Assembly: GCA_030446715.1 (NCBI GenBank)
Contig: JAUJMU010000013.1
Span: 108,733-172,732, forward strand
Reading direction: 5' to 3'
Length of the DNA stretch: 64,000 bases
Source of the DNA: Cytophagales bacterium
Lineage (GTDB): Bacteria > Bacteroidota > Bacteroidia > Cytophagales > 172606-1
Positions 8,588-20,588 of this stretch are shown piece after piece; within the stretch, counting starts at the first letter, position 1; each line of letters opens with the position of its first letter. The notes beneath the pieces were generated by a model. That model was given only the letters and a program-made list of their open reading frames with translations, was not told the origin of the DNA and ran no database searches. The position numbers and the translations under genes were made by a program.

Positions 8588-9235
8588 TTACAATACATCC
8601 GGCAGGTAGCGTTGGATCACTGGCTTTTCCTCAAGGGGGATGGAGGTGCATACCGCGGCGCAGTATCCTGATTCGGGTATAAATTCAGAAAGATGCCATT
8701 CTTGACTGTTTCCGGGAAGAAACAGCCTGTCCGCCAGAACATTGATTTTTTCTAGTGGCAACGAAACACCCCGCCCGTCAGCTTTGATTACGCTTTCCTT
8801 CCGCGTCCAGAACCGAAGGAAGGTTTCCGGTGGTCCGGCTTGAATCTGCGCCCATTCCTCCGGAATAAAAAAAATATGCATCCCGGCCTGATCGAAACCA
8901 GTAATTTTTTCGGCGTCAACGCCCACCGGACCGGTGCGGGAGGCGGCGCAGATCACCAGATCGGCGGAGTGGGAAATGCTGAAAAAAGGGGTACCCTCAA
9001 AATGAGGCTTGCCGTATTGGTTCTTCTGCAACCTGGTCAGCATCCCCGCCGGATATCCCCAGTCAAGCAGCAATTCCTGCAGCATCAGCCGGCCCAACGC
9101 TGTTCCGTACTGCCGGTGCGGAGGCTTTATGGATAGAATCTGCTCCCGGACGGCTTCCGGCAACTTTCGCAGGATAGCTTCAAGCGTAACTTTTTCCCCG
9201 GATTCGCGGAGGCTGGCAACCAGAATGAGAAGCAT
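8588..9235 (-). CDS. 4'-phosphopantetheinyl transferase, Sfp type
   Basis: This enzyme moves the phosphopantetheine arm of CoA to a serine of acyl or peptidyl carrier proteins. The frame from the internal ATG (MLLILVAS) gives about 215 residues, the usual Sfp-type length. A 26-residue extension from 9313 is possible but basic and unlikely. Motifs in order: GKPHF, FSISHS, VGVDAEKI (Mg-binding Asp and Glu) and FWTRKESVIKADGRG (the W-KE-x-x-x-K signature). It has no carrier-protein or synthase genes beside it, so the partner is unknown. Downstream is the hydantoinase remnant. Confidence 0.9.
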   Translation of the reverse strand: MLLILVASLRESGEKVTLEAILRKLPEAVREQILSIKPPHRQYGTALGRLMLQELLLDWGYPAGMLTRLQKNQYGKPHFEGTPFFSISHSADLVICAASRTGPVGVDAEKITGFDQAGMHIFFIPEEWAQIQAGPPETFLRFWTRKESVIKADGRGVSLPLEKINVLADRLFLPGNSQEWHLSEFIPESGYCAAVCTSIPLEEKPVIQRYLPDVL

Positions 9236-9374
9236 AGGCAACGGAAAACGCAATATCCGCGGCAGTTTACCTAATTTTTGCTTCCGGTAACGGGTCAGGC
9301 GGGTGTAGGACAAGTTTTCAAAGACAGTGATTATTTAGCTTCGCTGAGAATAGTTCTCGCAAATGATCACAGAT

Positions 9375-9456
9375 GGAGCAAACATTGCCGCAGCCGTGGC
9401 CTTTAGCTTAGACTTGCGCCTGGGTGGCCCGGTTGACGGTCAAAGCGGTGTTGGGC
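9375..9456 (-). repeat. possible degenerate attC-like site F
   Basis: Read on the minus strand it begins GCCCAACACC, as in sites D and E, and later contains TAAAGGCCACGGCTGCGGC, resembling their inner block. The opposite core would be GTTTGCT, which does not fit GTTRRRY. This may be a decayed member of the same repeat family. Support is weak. Confidence 0.28.
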
Positions 9457-9652
9457 ACTGGGTTTTATCTGGTTGATCTAAGGCTGTAAACGATTTACCT
9501 CTTGTTCAATATCGGTAATTTTTGCCAAAATCTCATTAGGTACCCATAAGGGATTTTTAATGCCATCGGCATTTTTGCTTCTGGCTCCCAGGTGAAATAG
9601 CCTCATCAACAGAGTGAAGTAAGGTGGGGTGGTCCCTTTTTGCCGGACAGTT

Positions 9653-9862
9653 TTATTGCAAGTTAAGGGAATGATTCTGGTAATAAAGTTTCTCAAAGTT
9701 GAGCGGGCTTTTATTGCCCAAAGATGAGTGCCTTCGGATAGGGTTGTAATACATTTCAATGAAGTCAGATATTTCGGTTCGGGCGTCTTCCAAACTCAGG
9801 AACGCTCCCCCTTCCAGTAATTCTGCTTTGAAGCGGGAGAAGAACGATTGACTTCGTCGAAC
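9653..9862 (-). pseudogene. IS3-family transposase OrfB, C-terminal remnant
   Basis: On the minus strand one frame reads SFFSRFKAELLEGG, then DFIEMYYNPIRRHSSLGNKS and PLNFEKLYYQ before a TAA stop. This is the classic end of the IS3-family integrase core, with the final catalytic Glu lying just upstream of this region. Only about 70 residues remain. Upstream sequence (9862-9952) no longer aligns cleanly, and the copy is interrupted by the adjacent IS630 element. The region 9314-9652 otherwise holds only the weak site F. Confidence 0.75.
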
Positions 9863-9952
9863 TTCGTTTCGGCAAAAAGTTATCCACTACCCATTCGTCC
9901 TGTTTCCCTGCTATCAAACCGACCTGCTCATTGTAACTTGTACTAGTGCTTA

Positions 9953-11087
9953 CAGAGGGCGTCACAACTTAATGGAAAAAGTCGTAAAACAGGCTTGCAG
10001 AAGTACAAAAGGCAAAAACCATGAAAAGAATATCAATAGACGAACCAGCGCGATTAGATCGGTTTGTAAAATCGTTTAGGCGCTAGCCACAGTGAAGACT
10101 TCAAAGGGTTGGTGCTCAAGTTGGTGGAGTCGGGTCAGAGCCCGGAAAGTGTATCTCAATCAAGTGGGGTAAGCCTGAGTACGCTTTATGATTGGGTAAA
10201 GGACTGGAACGAAAAAAAGAGACTGGCTTAGAAAACCATCAGGGGCAAGGCGGGGGCTCAAAAGCCCGGTTGACCAAAGAGCAGAAACAGGAATTAAAGC
10301 AGACGCTGGAGAAAAAGGATTGGTGGAGTGTGGGCTAGGTGCGTAAACTGGTGAAAGCCGACTATGGAGTGAGCTATGGCAAAAGGCAGATGCAGCGCAT
10401 TCCAAGACAAGTGGGCCTGTATTGTTACAAGCCCCAGCCTGGAGACTATCGCCAGCCCGACAAGGCCGGTGAAAAGCTCAAAGAACGCTTAAGAGCTGTC
10501 GCCGATGCATCAGGACTCAAAGGCAAGGACCTTGACCAGCTTTGTATCGGTTTTGCCGATGAAAGCTCTCTTCAACTGCATTCAAATTCTGCCCGGCTCT
10601 GGTCCACAAGGAAAGGGATGGTCAAAAAGGTCAACACGGACAAAAAGAGACGCAACAGTTTTGGTTTCTATGCTTTGAAGGGCCAAAGCATCATATCAGG
10701 CATTGGCAAAGGCAACCAGGAGACGATGGTTAAAATGCTCACTTTAATCCGGGAGGCACAAACCATCATCGTGATTTGGGACAACCACCCGGCCCATCTG
10801 ACTCCCCGGGTAGAACAGACGGCTAAAGACTTACAGATCGTACTGGTCAACTTGCCCCTTATTCGCCTGACCTCAACCCGATTGAGAGAATCTGGAAACA
10901 GATTAAAAAAACAATCGCTGAAGCTGGCACTGTTGAGGGTCTCAAACAACTCGAACACCTGATTCAATCGGCTTTTAAAGACTGCGCAGAAAAGCTCTCT
11001 TTCGCCAGGTCCTGGATCAATAACATCTGGAATACCGTCTTTGAGAATAATCCTATTCCCTTTTCCGACAAGTTGTGACGCCCTCTA
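9953..11087 (+). mobile_element. IS630-family insertion sequence, decayed (1,135 bp)
   Basis: The ends are inverted: AGAGGGCGTCACAACTT at the left (9954-9970) and its complement at the right (11070-11086). The element is flanked by TA on both sides (9951-9952 and 11088-11089), the target used by IS630 elements. It contains a broken transposase gene. A 352-bp deleted relative with the same ends is at 39260-39611. Confidence 0.85.
10021..11078 (+). pseudogene. IS630 transposase, multiple lesions
   Basis: The gene starts ATGAAAAGAATATC and should end just inside the right repeat at FSDKL-stop. Lesions seen: a premature TAG after FVKSFRR and loss of frame near 10080; a frame change in the A run near 10215; CAG to TAG near 10335 (WWSVG-stop-VRKLVK); and a missing C near 10857 that breaks LPPYSPDLNPIERIW. 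The DDE residues are recognisable: GFADESS, IVIWDNHPAH and the frameshifted DLNPIERIW. The element is therefore no longer autonomous. Confidence 0.85.
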
Positions 11088-11214
11088 TAGTTGTCCGTTA
11101 TTTGGGTAAAGGGAATCAATCCGTCAGCGTGTTGTGGCTTACGGTATACAATAATATAGTTGCCGGTACTTGATTTTCAGTTGTCAAATTTCAATTGTCA
11201 ATCCGACCCAGCTG

Positions 11215-11745
11215 ATGATTTACTATAACCCGGAAAAATGGTTTTCGCTGATCTTCCAGTTTCACCGGAGTGATACTTTCCGGATTCTGCTGCCGGCTAT
11301 GCTGGCAGCAGGGGTCTATACCGCTGGTATTACTTATCCCGGGCTGGAAGTATGGCAGTGGAAGTCGGGCACTACCGCCGTACATTCATTGCTGGGGGTT
11401 GTGCCTGGCCTGCTGCTGGTGTTCCGCACCAACACGGCCTGCGAACGGATCAAGAACACGCCCATCCCGTACTCCTGCAGCATTTTTATGAAGAAGTTTA
11501 TCTTCATTTTCACCATGTCCATGCCGATGGGTTTTATTACCACCTTTGCCTGCCGGAAGATCCCCGTGGTGATGTTTGTGTTCTACGTACTGGTGAGCCT
11601 TGAGCTGATCGCCGAAGAAATCGAAGACCCCTTCGGCAAGGACGCCAACGACCTGCCCATGGACGAAATCGCCGCCCGCATCCGGCTGAACGTGCGGGAG
11701 CTGATGCTGCAAAAAGAACCGGAAGCGGTGGCAAACGTTTTCTGA
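11215..11745 (+). CDS. bestrophin-like channel protein with internal in-frame deletion
   Basis: The start (MIYYNPEKWFSLIFQF) and end (ANDLPMDEIAARI) are those of the bacterial bestrophin/UPF0187 family of membrane anion or cation channels. Family members have about 280-310 residues; this one has 176. FRTNTA, which normally precedes DRWWEGR and a long helical stretch, is joined directly to CERIKNTPIPYS, which normally comes about 110-130 residues later. The reading frame is preserved. First and last helices and the pore-lining KNTPIPYS segment remain, but much of the middle is gone, so a working channel is doubtful. The ATG at 11215 is preferred over a start at 11170 because the family begins there. 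Confidence 0.8.
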   Translation: MIYYNPEKWFSLIFQFHRSDTFRILLPAMLAAGVYTAGITYPGLEVWQWKSGTTAVHSLLGVVPGLLLVFRTNTACERIKNTPIPYSCSIFMKKFIFIFTMSMPMGFITTFACRKIPVVMFVFYVLVSLELIAEEIEDPFGKDANDLPMDEIAARIRLNVRELMLQKEPEAVANVF

Positions 11746-11746
11746 T

Positions 11747-11892
11747 TGTCTGAATCAGGATTTACAGGATGAAAGGATCAGAGGATTACAGGGAGGCCAT
11801 CCGGTGATTCTGTAATTCTATAATCCTGTAATCCTGTAAGTCCTGCGAATCCCGATTCAGACAGCCTGATCCAGACAATCCTGATTCAGACA
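11747..11892. repeat. 146-bp palindromic element with 16-bp inverted ends
   Basis: It starts TGTCTGAATCAGGATT and ends with the exact complement AATCCTGATTCAGACA. Inside are several GGATTACAGG-type and CCTGTAATCC-type blocks that can also pair. It fills the gap between two convergent genes and overlaps the last codons of the NUDIX gene. It may act as a bidirectional terminator. Related partial copies lie near 19622-19665 and 56729-56755. Confidence 0.7.
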
Positions 11893-12515
11893 CCGCCCAC
11901 TACCTCCAGCAGTTCGCTGATGATCATGGCCGTGGCACCCCATACGGTGTGGCCCTGCAGGTCGTAGTAGGGTGCCTCGATGGTGATGTTATCCCGCACG
12001 ATGATTTCCTTGCTGCCGATCCGGGTAATGTCCTGCAGCTGGGTCAGCGGCACTTCCAGCAGGGCGTCCACCTCGTAGGGGTCTGCCCTGAAGTCGGGAC
12101 GACGGTGGGCGGCTCCTACCACCGGGTATACCATAAAGTTGCTGGCATACACAAACAGGGGCGTCAGCTGGCCCAGCACGTCTACGTCCGACGGCCGTAC
12201 GCCTACTTCTTCCCAGGCTTCGCGCAGGGCCGTAGCTGTGATGCTGGTATCCGTTTCGTCCACGCGGCCACCCGGGAAAGCCACCTGACCGCTGTGTACG
12301 CCCGGGTACACCGGCCGGCGGATCAGCGGCAGGTGAATGATGCCTTCGCGGGGGTAAAACAGAATCAGTACGGCCCCGGTGCGGGTGGTAGCGTCCGGCG
12401 CCGGCCGGATGCCGGTCCGGGAACGCGCGGCCGCGGCCATCTTCAGCTGGGCCCGTTCGCCGGGCAGCGTTCCCCGCAGCCTTTCGCGGATATGGTCAAA
12501 ATCCAGTTCGTGCAT
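11886..12515 (-). CDS. NUDIX hydrolase, CoA pyrophosphatase type (NudL/YeaB-like)
   Basis: A 209-residue protein expected to hydrolyse CoA and related CoA derivatives to phosphopantetheine and 3',5'-ADP. The Nudix box spans about residues 82-105 (GGRVDETD then LREAWEEVGV). It is preceded by the CoA-type signature HSGQVAFPGG and by LIRRP, as in NudL/NUDT7. The ATG at 12515 is taken as start because the longer frame uses TTG two codons earlier. The last codons lie inside the palindromic element at 11747-11892. It is divergent from gyrB. Confidence 0.9.
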   Translation of the reverse strand: MHELDFDHIRERLRGTLPGERAQLKMAAAARSRTGIRPAPDATTRTGAVLILFYPREGIIHLPLIRRPVYPGVHSGQVAFPGGRVDETDTSITATALREAWEEVGVRPSDVDVLGQLTPLFVYASNFMVYPVVGAAHRRPDFRADPYEVDALLEVPLTQLQDITRIGSKEIIVRDNITIEAPYYDLQGHTVWGATAMIISELLEVVGGV

Positions 12516-12591
12516 AACCAAAAGTAATCAGTGGTAAGTTGTCAGTGTTAAGTCAGCCGTGAAGTTACTTTATGGAAAATGTTAATTGTAA

Positions 12592-16020
<3,429 letters not shown>

Positions 16021-16050
16021 GTGAATGATTCAGACCAAAAGCTGAAAGCG

Positions 16051-16081
16051 AAAAAGGAGCCGTTGCTTTCGGCTCCTTTTT
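16051..16081 (+). terminator. intrinsic terminator of gyrB
   Basis: AAAAAGGAGCCG, loop TTGCTTT, CGGCTCCTTTTT: a 12-bp stem ending in a T run, 31 bases past the gyrB stop. It lies within the upstream extension of the ppk1 frame, which argues for the ppk1 start at 16120. Confidence 0.85.
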
Positions 16082-16119
16082 CGTTTATACTGCGACCATT
16101 TTTAAAATTACGCAACCGT

Positions 16120-18225
16120 ATGTTACTCAAAGAGCGCGTCTCCAACGTCATAGATCAGAGTGATTACATCAGCCGCGACCTGAGCTGGCTCAAGTTCAAC
16201 TGGCGGGTACTGGATCAGGCCAAAGACACCGACCGCACCATCTTCGAACGGCTGAAGTTTCTGGCCATCACGGCTTCCAATCTGGACGAATTTTTCATGA
16301 TCCGGGTGGGCAGCCTTTACAATTACATTGACTACGGCAAGGAACGGATTGATTATTCGGGTCTGCGCGAAACCCCCTTCCGCCGTACCCTGCTCAACAC
16401 GGCCCATCAGTTTTACAAGGAACAGTACGACGAGTACAAAATGCACCTGCAGCCGCTCTTCCGGCTCAACAATTTTCACATTGCCACGCTGAGTGAACTG
16501 GATAAGGAAGAGAATGCCGACGCGGTGGCCTATTTCATGCGCACCATCTTTCCGATGCTGACGCCGATGGTATTTGACGGGTATCATACCTTCCCGATCC
16601 TGATGAACAAGCTGCTCATCTTCGGTGTGGTGACCCGCACCCACGAGGACCAGAAAGAGGCCCAGCGGCTTTCCTTCGTGCAGATTCCCCAGAACCTGCC
16701 CCGTTTCTACGAACTGTACCGCGCCGATCAGCTGGTGTTTGTGCCCATCGAGGAAATCATCCGGTCGGAGATTCACAAGCTGTACCGCAACGTGGACATC
16801 GAATCGGTGAACCTCTTCCGGATCACCCGCAACGGCGATTTTACCCTCGAAGAAAGCGATGACATTGAAGCCGATTTCATTGACGAAATCAAGCAGAAGC
16901 TGAAAACCCGCCGGACCGGCCGCGTGGTCCGGATTGAGGTGGAGCCCGGTGCCTCGTACTGGATGATGAAAACCCTCAAAGGCCGCTGGGAACTGGACGA
17001 CGAAAACGTGTTCGTGGCCGAGCGGATGCTGGACTTTACCGGCCTGCACCAGATTGTGGGCCACAAGGAGTTCCGGGACCACATTCCGCCGATACCCCCG
17101 CCGGTGCCGCCAGTCGGGCTGAGCGAGAAGAAGGATTACGAAAACCTGTTTGAAACGCTCAAAAAGCGCGACTTGCTGCTGCACCACCCTTACAACAGCA
17201 TGGAACCCGTGGTGCACATGCTGGAGCAGGCCGCCGAAGACCCCAACGTGCTGGCGATCAAGATTACCATCTACCGCCTTGCAAAAAAGTCGCGGATTAC
17301 CGAAGCCCTGCTCAAAGCGGCCGAAAACGGCAAGCACGTATCGGTACTGTTTGAAGTAAAGGCCCGGTTCGACGAGGAGAACAATATCCGGGAGGCGCAG
17401 CGGCTCCAGAAGGCAGGCTGCTTTGTGATTTACGGCATCAGCCGTTACAAGACGCACACCAAGCTGCTGCTTATCGTACGCAAGGACGGGGACCGGGTGA
17501 CCCGGTACGTGCATCTTTCCAGCGGCAACTACAACGAAGACACCTCGCGGTTTTACACCGACATCGGCCTGCTGACCACCAACGAGGTCTATGCCCAGGA
17601 TATTTCGGAGTTTTTCAATGTAATCACCGGCCATTCGCTGCCGAACAGCTACTGCAACCTGATCACGGCACCCCGCGACATGCGCAACCAGCTGGTAGAG
17701 TTGATCCGCAACGAAGCCGCCAATGCCCAGGCCGGCAAGCCCAGCGGCATCGTGATCAAGATCAATTCGCTGGAAGACAAAACCGCCATTGATGAACTGT
17801 ACAAAGCCTCTCAGATGGGGGTGGCCGTGAAGCTGATCGTGCGGGGCATCTGCTGCCTGCGCCCGGGCCGGCCCGGCCTGAGCGAAAATGTGACCGTACG
17901 GTCCCTCGTGGGCGATTTTCTGGAACATACCCGCATTTACTACTTCCACAACGCCGGTGACCCGAAGGTGTACGGCGGCAGCGCCGATGTGATGGTCCGC
18001 AGCTTTGAGCGGCGCATTGAGTCGCTGTTCCTGCTCATGTCGCCGGAGATCCGGCAGCAGGCGATTCTGATTCTGGACTACAATCTGCGCGACAACGTGA
18101 ATGCCTACGAAATGCAGGAAAACGGCGACTATTACCGTTGCCAGATGACTTCTGAGCCCTTTGACGTTCACCAGGAATTTTTTCAAGATACCTCCACTGA
18201 GGCGGAAGGGGCAAAACTGTTTTAG
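16120..18225 (+). CDS. ppk1: polyphosphate kinase 1
   Basis: PPK1 reversibly builds polyphosphate from ATP. Starting at the ATG at 16120 the protein has 701 residues, the family norm. It opens with YISRDLSWLKFNWRVL and has FFMIRVGSL in the N-terminal domain. The two phospholipase-D-like catalytic domains follow, with the autophosphorylated His in SRYKTHTKLLLI, SSGNYNEDTSRFYTD, and RGICCLRPGRPGLSENV. The frame is open back to a GTG at 16021, but those 33 codons overlap the gyrB terminator and are not conserved. A terminator follows at 18265. Confidence 0.95.
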   Translation: MLLKERVSNVIDQSDYISRDLSWLKFNWRVLDQAKDTDRTIFERLKFLAITASNLDEFFMIRVGSLYNYIDYGKERIDYSGLRETPFRRTLLNTAHQFYKEQYDEYKMHLQPLFRLNNFHIATLSELDKEENADAVAYFMRTIFPMLTPMVFDGYHTFPILMNKLLIFGVVTRTHEDQKEAQRLSFVQIPQNLPRFYELYRADQLVFVPIEEIIRSEIHKLYRNVDIESVNLFRITRNGDFTLEESDDIEADFIDEIKQKLKTRRTGRVVRIEVEPGASYWMMKTLKGRWELDDENVFVAERMLDFTGLHQIVGHKEFRDHIPPIPPPVPPVGLSEKKDYENLFETLKKRDLLLHHPYNSMEPVVHMLEQAAEDPNVLAIKITIYRLAKKSRITEALLKAAENGKHVSVLFEVKARFDEENNIREAQRLQKAGCFVIYGISRYKTHTKLLLIVRKDGDRVTRYVHLSSGNYNEDTSRFYTDIGLLTTNEVYAQDISEFFNVITGHSLPNSYCNLITAPRDMRNQLVELIRNEAANAQAGKPSGIVIKINSLEDKTAIDELYKASQMGVAVKLIVRGICCLRPGRPGLSENVTVRSLVGDFLEHTRIYYFHNAGDPKVYGGSADVMVRSFERRIESLFLLMSPEIRQQAILILDYNLRDNVNAYEMQENGDYYRCQMTSEPFDVHQEFFQDTSTEAEGAKLF

Positions 18226-18264
18226 GGAGAGGTAAGACGGGAGACGTCAGATTTCAGACAGGAG

Positions 18265-18302
18265 CCGGTGGATTTTCTTTTTGGGAATCTGCCGGTTTTT
18301 TT
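18265..18302 (+). terminator. intrinsic terminator of ppk1
   Basis: CCGGTGGATT (18265-18274) pairs, with two wobble pairs, with AATCTGCCGG (18286-18295), followed by seven T. It is about 40 bases past the ppk1 stop. Confidence 0.7.
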
Positions 18303-18349
18303 GCTGGTGGGGTTTGATAGATGTAAGTGCGAGGCTTGAAGTAGCTGGG

Positions 18350-18631
18350 TCCAGGCGGACGCCTGAACCAGTGGTGATTCACAGACGCCGATAGCGCGAA
18401 GCTCTGCTTCGTGCTTTTCAGTACCGCCTCCGGCGGCAATAACACATAACCGCAGCAGAAGCCTTTTTCCGAAAACCAGCCGAACCATCACTTCACAAAC
18501 CAGAGGTTTGCAGATCCGAAGCACGAAGCAGAGCTTCGCGCTATCGGAGTGAAGACGCCAGCGTAAAAACCCGCACATGCTTTGCGCAAAGGACGTTTTT
18601 ACCGCTGGTTCAGGCGTCCCGCCCGGACCTT
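18350..18631. repeat. nested inverted repeats including REP-like copies 2 and 3
   Basis: The outer arms GGACGCCTGAACCAGTGG (18358-18375) and GCTGGTTCAGGCGTCC (18604-18619) are inverted. Inside, the REP-like hairpin GATAGCGCGAAGCTCTGCTT (18390 onward) recurs inverted at 18518-18547; each copy can itself fold through GCGCGAAGC and GCTTCGTGC. A third copy lies at 4732. No gene is seen between 18226 and 18679. Confidence 0.7.
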
Positions 18632-18679
18632 CCTCTCCCAAGCGTCCCGCTTACATTTTACATATTCAGCTAAACCATG

Positions 18680-19336
18680 TTAATCCCGCAGCCGGTACAC
18701 CAACCCCAACCGGAGTAATAACATCCGTTCATTGAACCAGATCGGGCGGGTAACTGGCCGGGGAGAGGTGATGGGGCCGGTTTCGTCGTAAAAGAAAGCC
18801 GGACCAATGCCGGCCCCTGCATCCAGATGCCACCGCATGTGCAGCACCGGCCGGATACCGGCCCCAACGGCATTTTCAAAAATGGTGTAGGACCCGGTGC
18901 GTTGAAAATCCCGGTAGCCATGCAGGGAGAAGCTGCTCTGCAACTGGTAAAACAGATAGGGAGCCAGCCAGCTTTCCTTCTTCTTCAGCCGGTACTGGTA
19001 GCCAATTGTAAAGCTGAGCCGGCTCCTGAATGAGCCGGCCCTCGACGAGGCAGGCCCGACGGAGTAATCGGGCGGCCGGAAAGCAAAACCGTTGAAGCGG
19101 CTGCTCTTGTTGCGGATCGTAGTGCCCAGATGGTATTTGATGCCTCCCGTCAGGGCGTGGCGGCCAAAGTAGTGGGTATACTCAAGGGAAAGGTTTTGAC
19201 CGATGTGGGCAAAGTTGTACTGCAATCCGATCTGCCCCGGGTTTATCCGCTTTGCCCCAAGAGCTTTTTCCTGTGCTCTGCCCGTCATCAGGCAGAGCTG
19301 AAAAAGAAGTGCTGCGGATACGCAAGCTTTGCCCAT
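18680..19336 (-). CDS. secreted outer-membrane beta-barrel-like protein
   Basis: From the ATG at 19336 the protein has about 218 residues with a signal peptide (MGKACVSAALLFQLCLMTGRAQ). The upstream 13 codons of the longer frame would spoil the signal and are left out. The mature part is made of alternating strands (LSLEYTHYFG, LSFTIGYQYRL, WLAPYLFYQLQSSFSLHG) with a final LLLRLGLVYRL strand, as in small outer-membrane barrels. No exact family is recognised. It stands alone; an outer-membrane location is inferred. Confidence 0.65.
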   Translation of the reverse strand: MGKACVSAALLFQLCLMTGRAQEKALGAKRINPGQIGLQYNFAHIGQNLSLEYTHYFGRHALTGGIKYHLGTTIRNKSSRFNGFAFRPPDYSVGPASSRAGSFRSRLSFTIGYQYRLKKKESWLAPYLFYQLQSSFSLHGYRDFQRTGSYTIFENAVGAGIRPVLHMRWHLDAGAGIGPAFFYDETGPITSPRPVTRPIWFNERMLLLRLGLVYRLRD

Positions 19337-19450
19337 ATGTGCATGATACGGTAAAGCAGGGCTGCGGGCAAACAATCAGAAAGAATTCTGCTAACCATCA
19401 CCAGCCGGGGAATAAGGCCGGCACTGGGGAAAAGTTTACCGCCGGGCTAA

Positions 19451-19526
19451 TGCTGCGTAACCTTGAATTTTGGATATTGAATTCAAAATGAAAGGTGCCG
19501 TATGTTGATTGATACACGGTTTTTGG
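19451..19526 (+). repeat. dispersed ~75-bp repeat, copy 1
   Basis: The segment TGCTGCGTAACCTTGAATTT...GGTGCCGTATGTTGATTGAT aligns, with scattered differences, to 46985-47067. Both contain a GAATT-rich part followed by GGTGCCGT. Neither copy codes for protein. The gap 19376-19797 otherwise holds only this and the partial repeat at 19622. Confidence 0.55.
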
Positions 19527-19621
19527 TTTATATTATTCGGATAATCCGTCTATAATGATTAAGGTTACCAGGAACTAGGTCAGAAGCAGATGACCGTACC
19601 GGGCAAAGTGAGTCTCACCCT

Positions 19622-19665
19622 ACGCAGATAATCCTGAAAATCCAGTAAATCCTGATTCAGACAAC
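19622..19665 (+). repeat. partial copy of the TGTCTGAATCAGGATT repeat family
   Basis: AATCCTGAAAATCCAGTAAA followed by TCCTGATTCAGACAA matches the right half of the 146-bp element at 11747-11892. It is a half element with no inverted partner nearby. Confidence 0.5.
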
Positions 19666-19797
19666 CGGTCCCTTTGCCCGGCTGCTTTGTCTGAAATCCG
19701 CTGGCAATTGCGGGTGAACAGCCGCGGAACGATGCGCATTGTTGGCAGTAGTTTGTAATTTTGGGCCACCAATGTCGCTACTCACCTGATCCGCCAC

Positions 19798-20451
19798 ATG
19801 CTCCACACACTCTCTTTCCTGAGAAAACTAAATGAAAACAACAACCGCGACTGGTTCGAAGCAAACCGCGACCAGTACGAACAGTGCCGGGCTGATTTTC
19901 TGAAGTTTTCGCAGGATCTGCTGAAAGAAATCACGCTTTTTGAACCCCGGCTACAGCATCTGGAGGCCAGGGACTGCATGTTCCGTCTTTACCGGGATGT
20001 GCGGTTTTCCAAAGATAAAAGTCCCTACAAAAACCATTTCGGCGCTTATTTTGCCCCCGGCGGCCGCAAAAGCACCAGAGCTGGTTACTATTTTCACCTT
20101 GAGCCCGGCAATAAATCCATGCTGGCGGGAGGGATGTACGCCCCGCCGGCCGAAGACCTGAAAAAGATCCGGCAGGAAATCGACTACAACGGTGCCAGAC
20201 TCCGGAGCATTCTGGCCGAACCCGGATTTGCCAGGTACTACGGCGGCTTGTCCGGCGAAACCCTCAAAACTACACCCAAAGGCTATCCGGCCGATCACCC
20301 GGATATCCACCTGATCCGGCATAAGAATTTTACGGCCGTACACCTCCTTGACGACAAGAATATAGGCCGGGTCAAACTGCTTCCGACCGCGGTTACCATT
20401 TTCCGGGCCCTTAAACCGCTCAACGATTTCCTGAATTCGGCAATAGAGTAG
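19798..20451 (+). CDS. DUF2461 / TIGR02453 family protein
   Basis: A 217-residue cytoplasmic protein of the DUF2461 family, widely conserved but without a firmly known reaction. Family hallmarks are visible: the N-terminal NNRDWFEANRDQYE, the central FRLYRDVRFSKDKSPYKNHF (about residues 62-80), GYYFHLEPG and GGMYAPP. Length fits the family. The start ATG at 19798 places the conserved LxFLxxLxxNNxRdWF motif directly at the N-terminus. It is convergent with recX, with a shared terminator between them. Confidence 0.9.
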   Translation: MLHTLSFLRKLNENNNRDWFEANRDQYEQCRADFLKFSQDLLKEITLFEPRLQHLEARDCMFRLYRDVRFSKDKSPYKNHFGAYFAPGGRKSTRAGYYFHLEPGNKSMLAGGMYAPPAEDLKKIRQEIDYNGARLRSILAEPGFARYYGGLSGETLKTTPKGYPADHPDIHLIRHKNFTAVHLLDDKNIGRVKLLPTAVTIFRALKPLNDFLNSAIE

Positions 20452-20530
20452 GGGGAGTCTCCCAAATGATACTTTACTGCGTTCAACTCAGGCTGCCGTT
20501 CAGCCCTTCAGAGGGCGAACTGTGCAACGG

Positions 20531-20557
20531 GAAAGGATGGCTGCGGGCCATCCTTTC
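20531..20557. terminator. bidirectional terminator between convergent genes
   Basis: GAAAGGATGGC and GCCATCCTTTC pair perfectly around TGCGG. It lies between the DUF2461 gene and recX, about 80 bases past the former and 31 past the latter. Confidence 0.75.
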
Positions 20558-20588
20558 TGTTTTCTGGCCAACCATCAGGCAGTCCGTT

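Noticed and set aside
16123-18186. A 687-codon open frame antisense to ppk1
   Set aside because: It mirrors the codon bias of ppk1 on the other strand, shows no motif, and ppk1 is unmistakable. Similar long antisense frames over the S46 peptidase (5743-6651), DUF2339 (43403-44713) and beta-helix genes were left out for the same reason.
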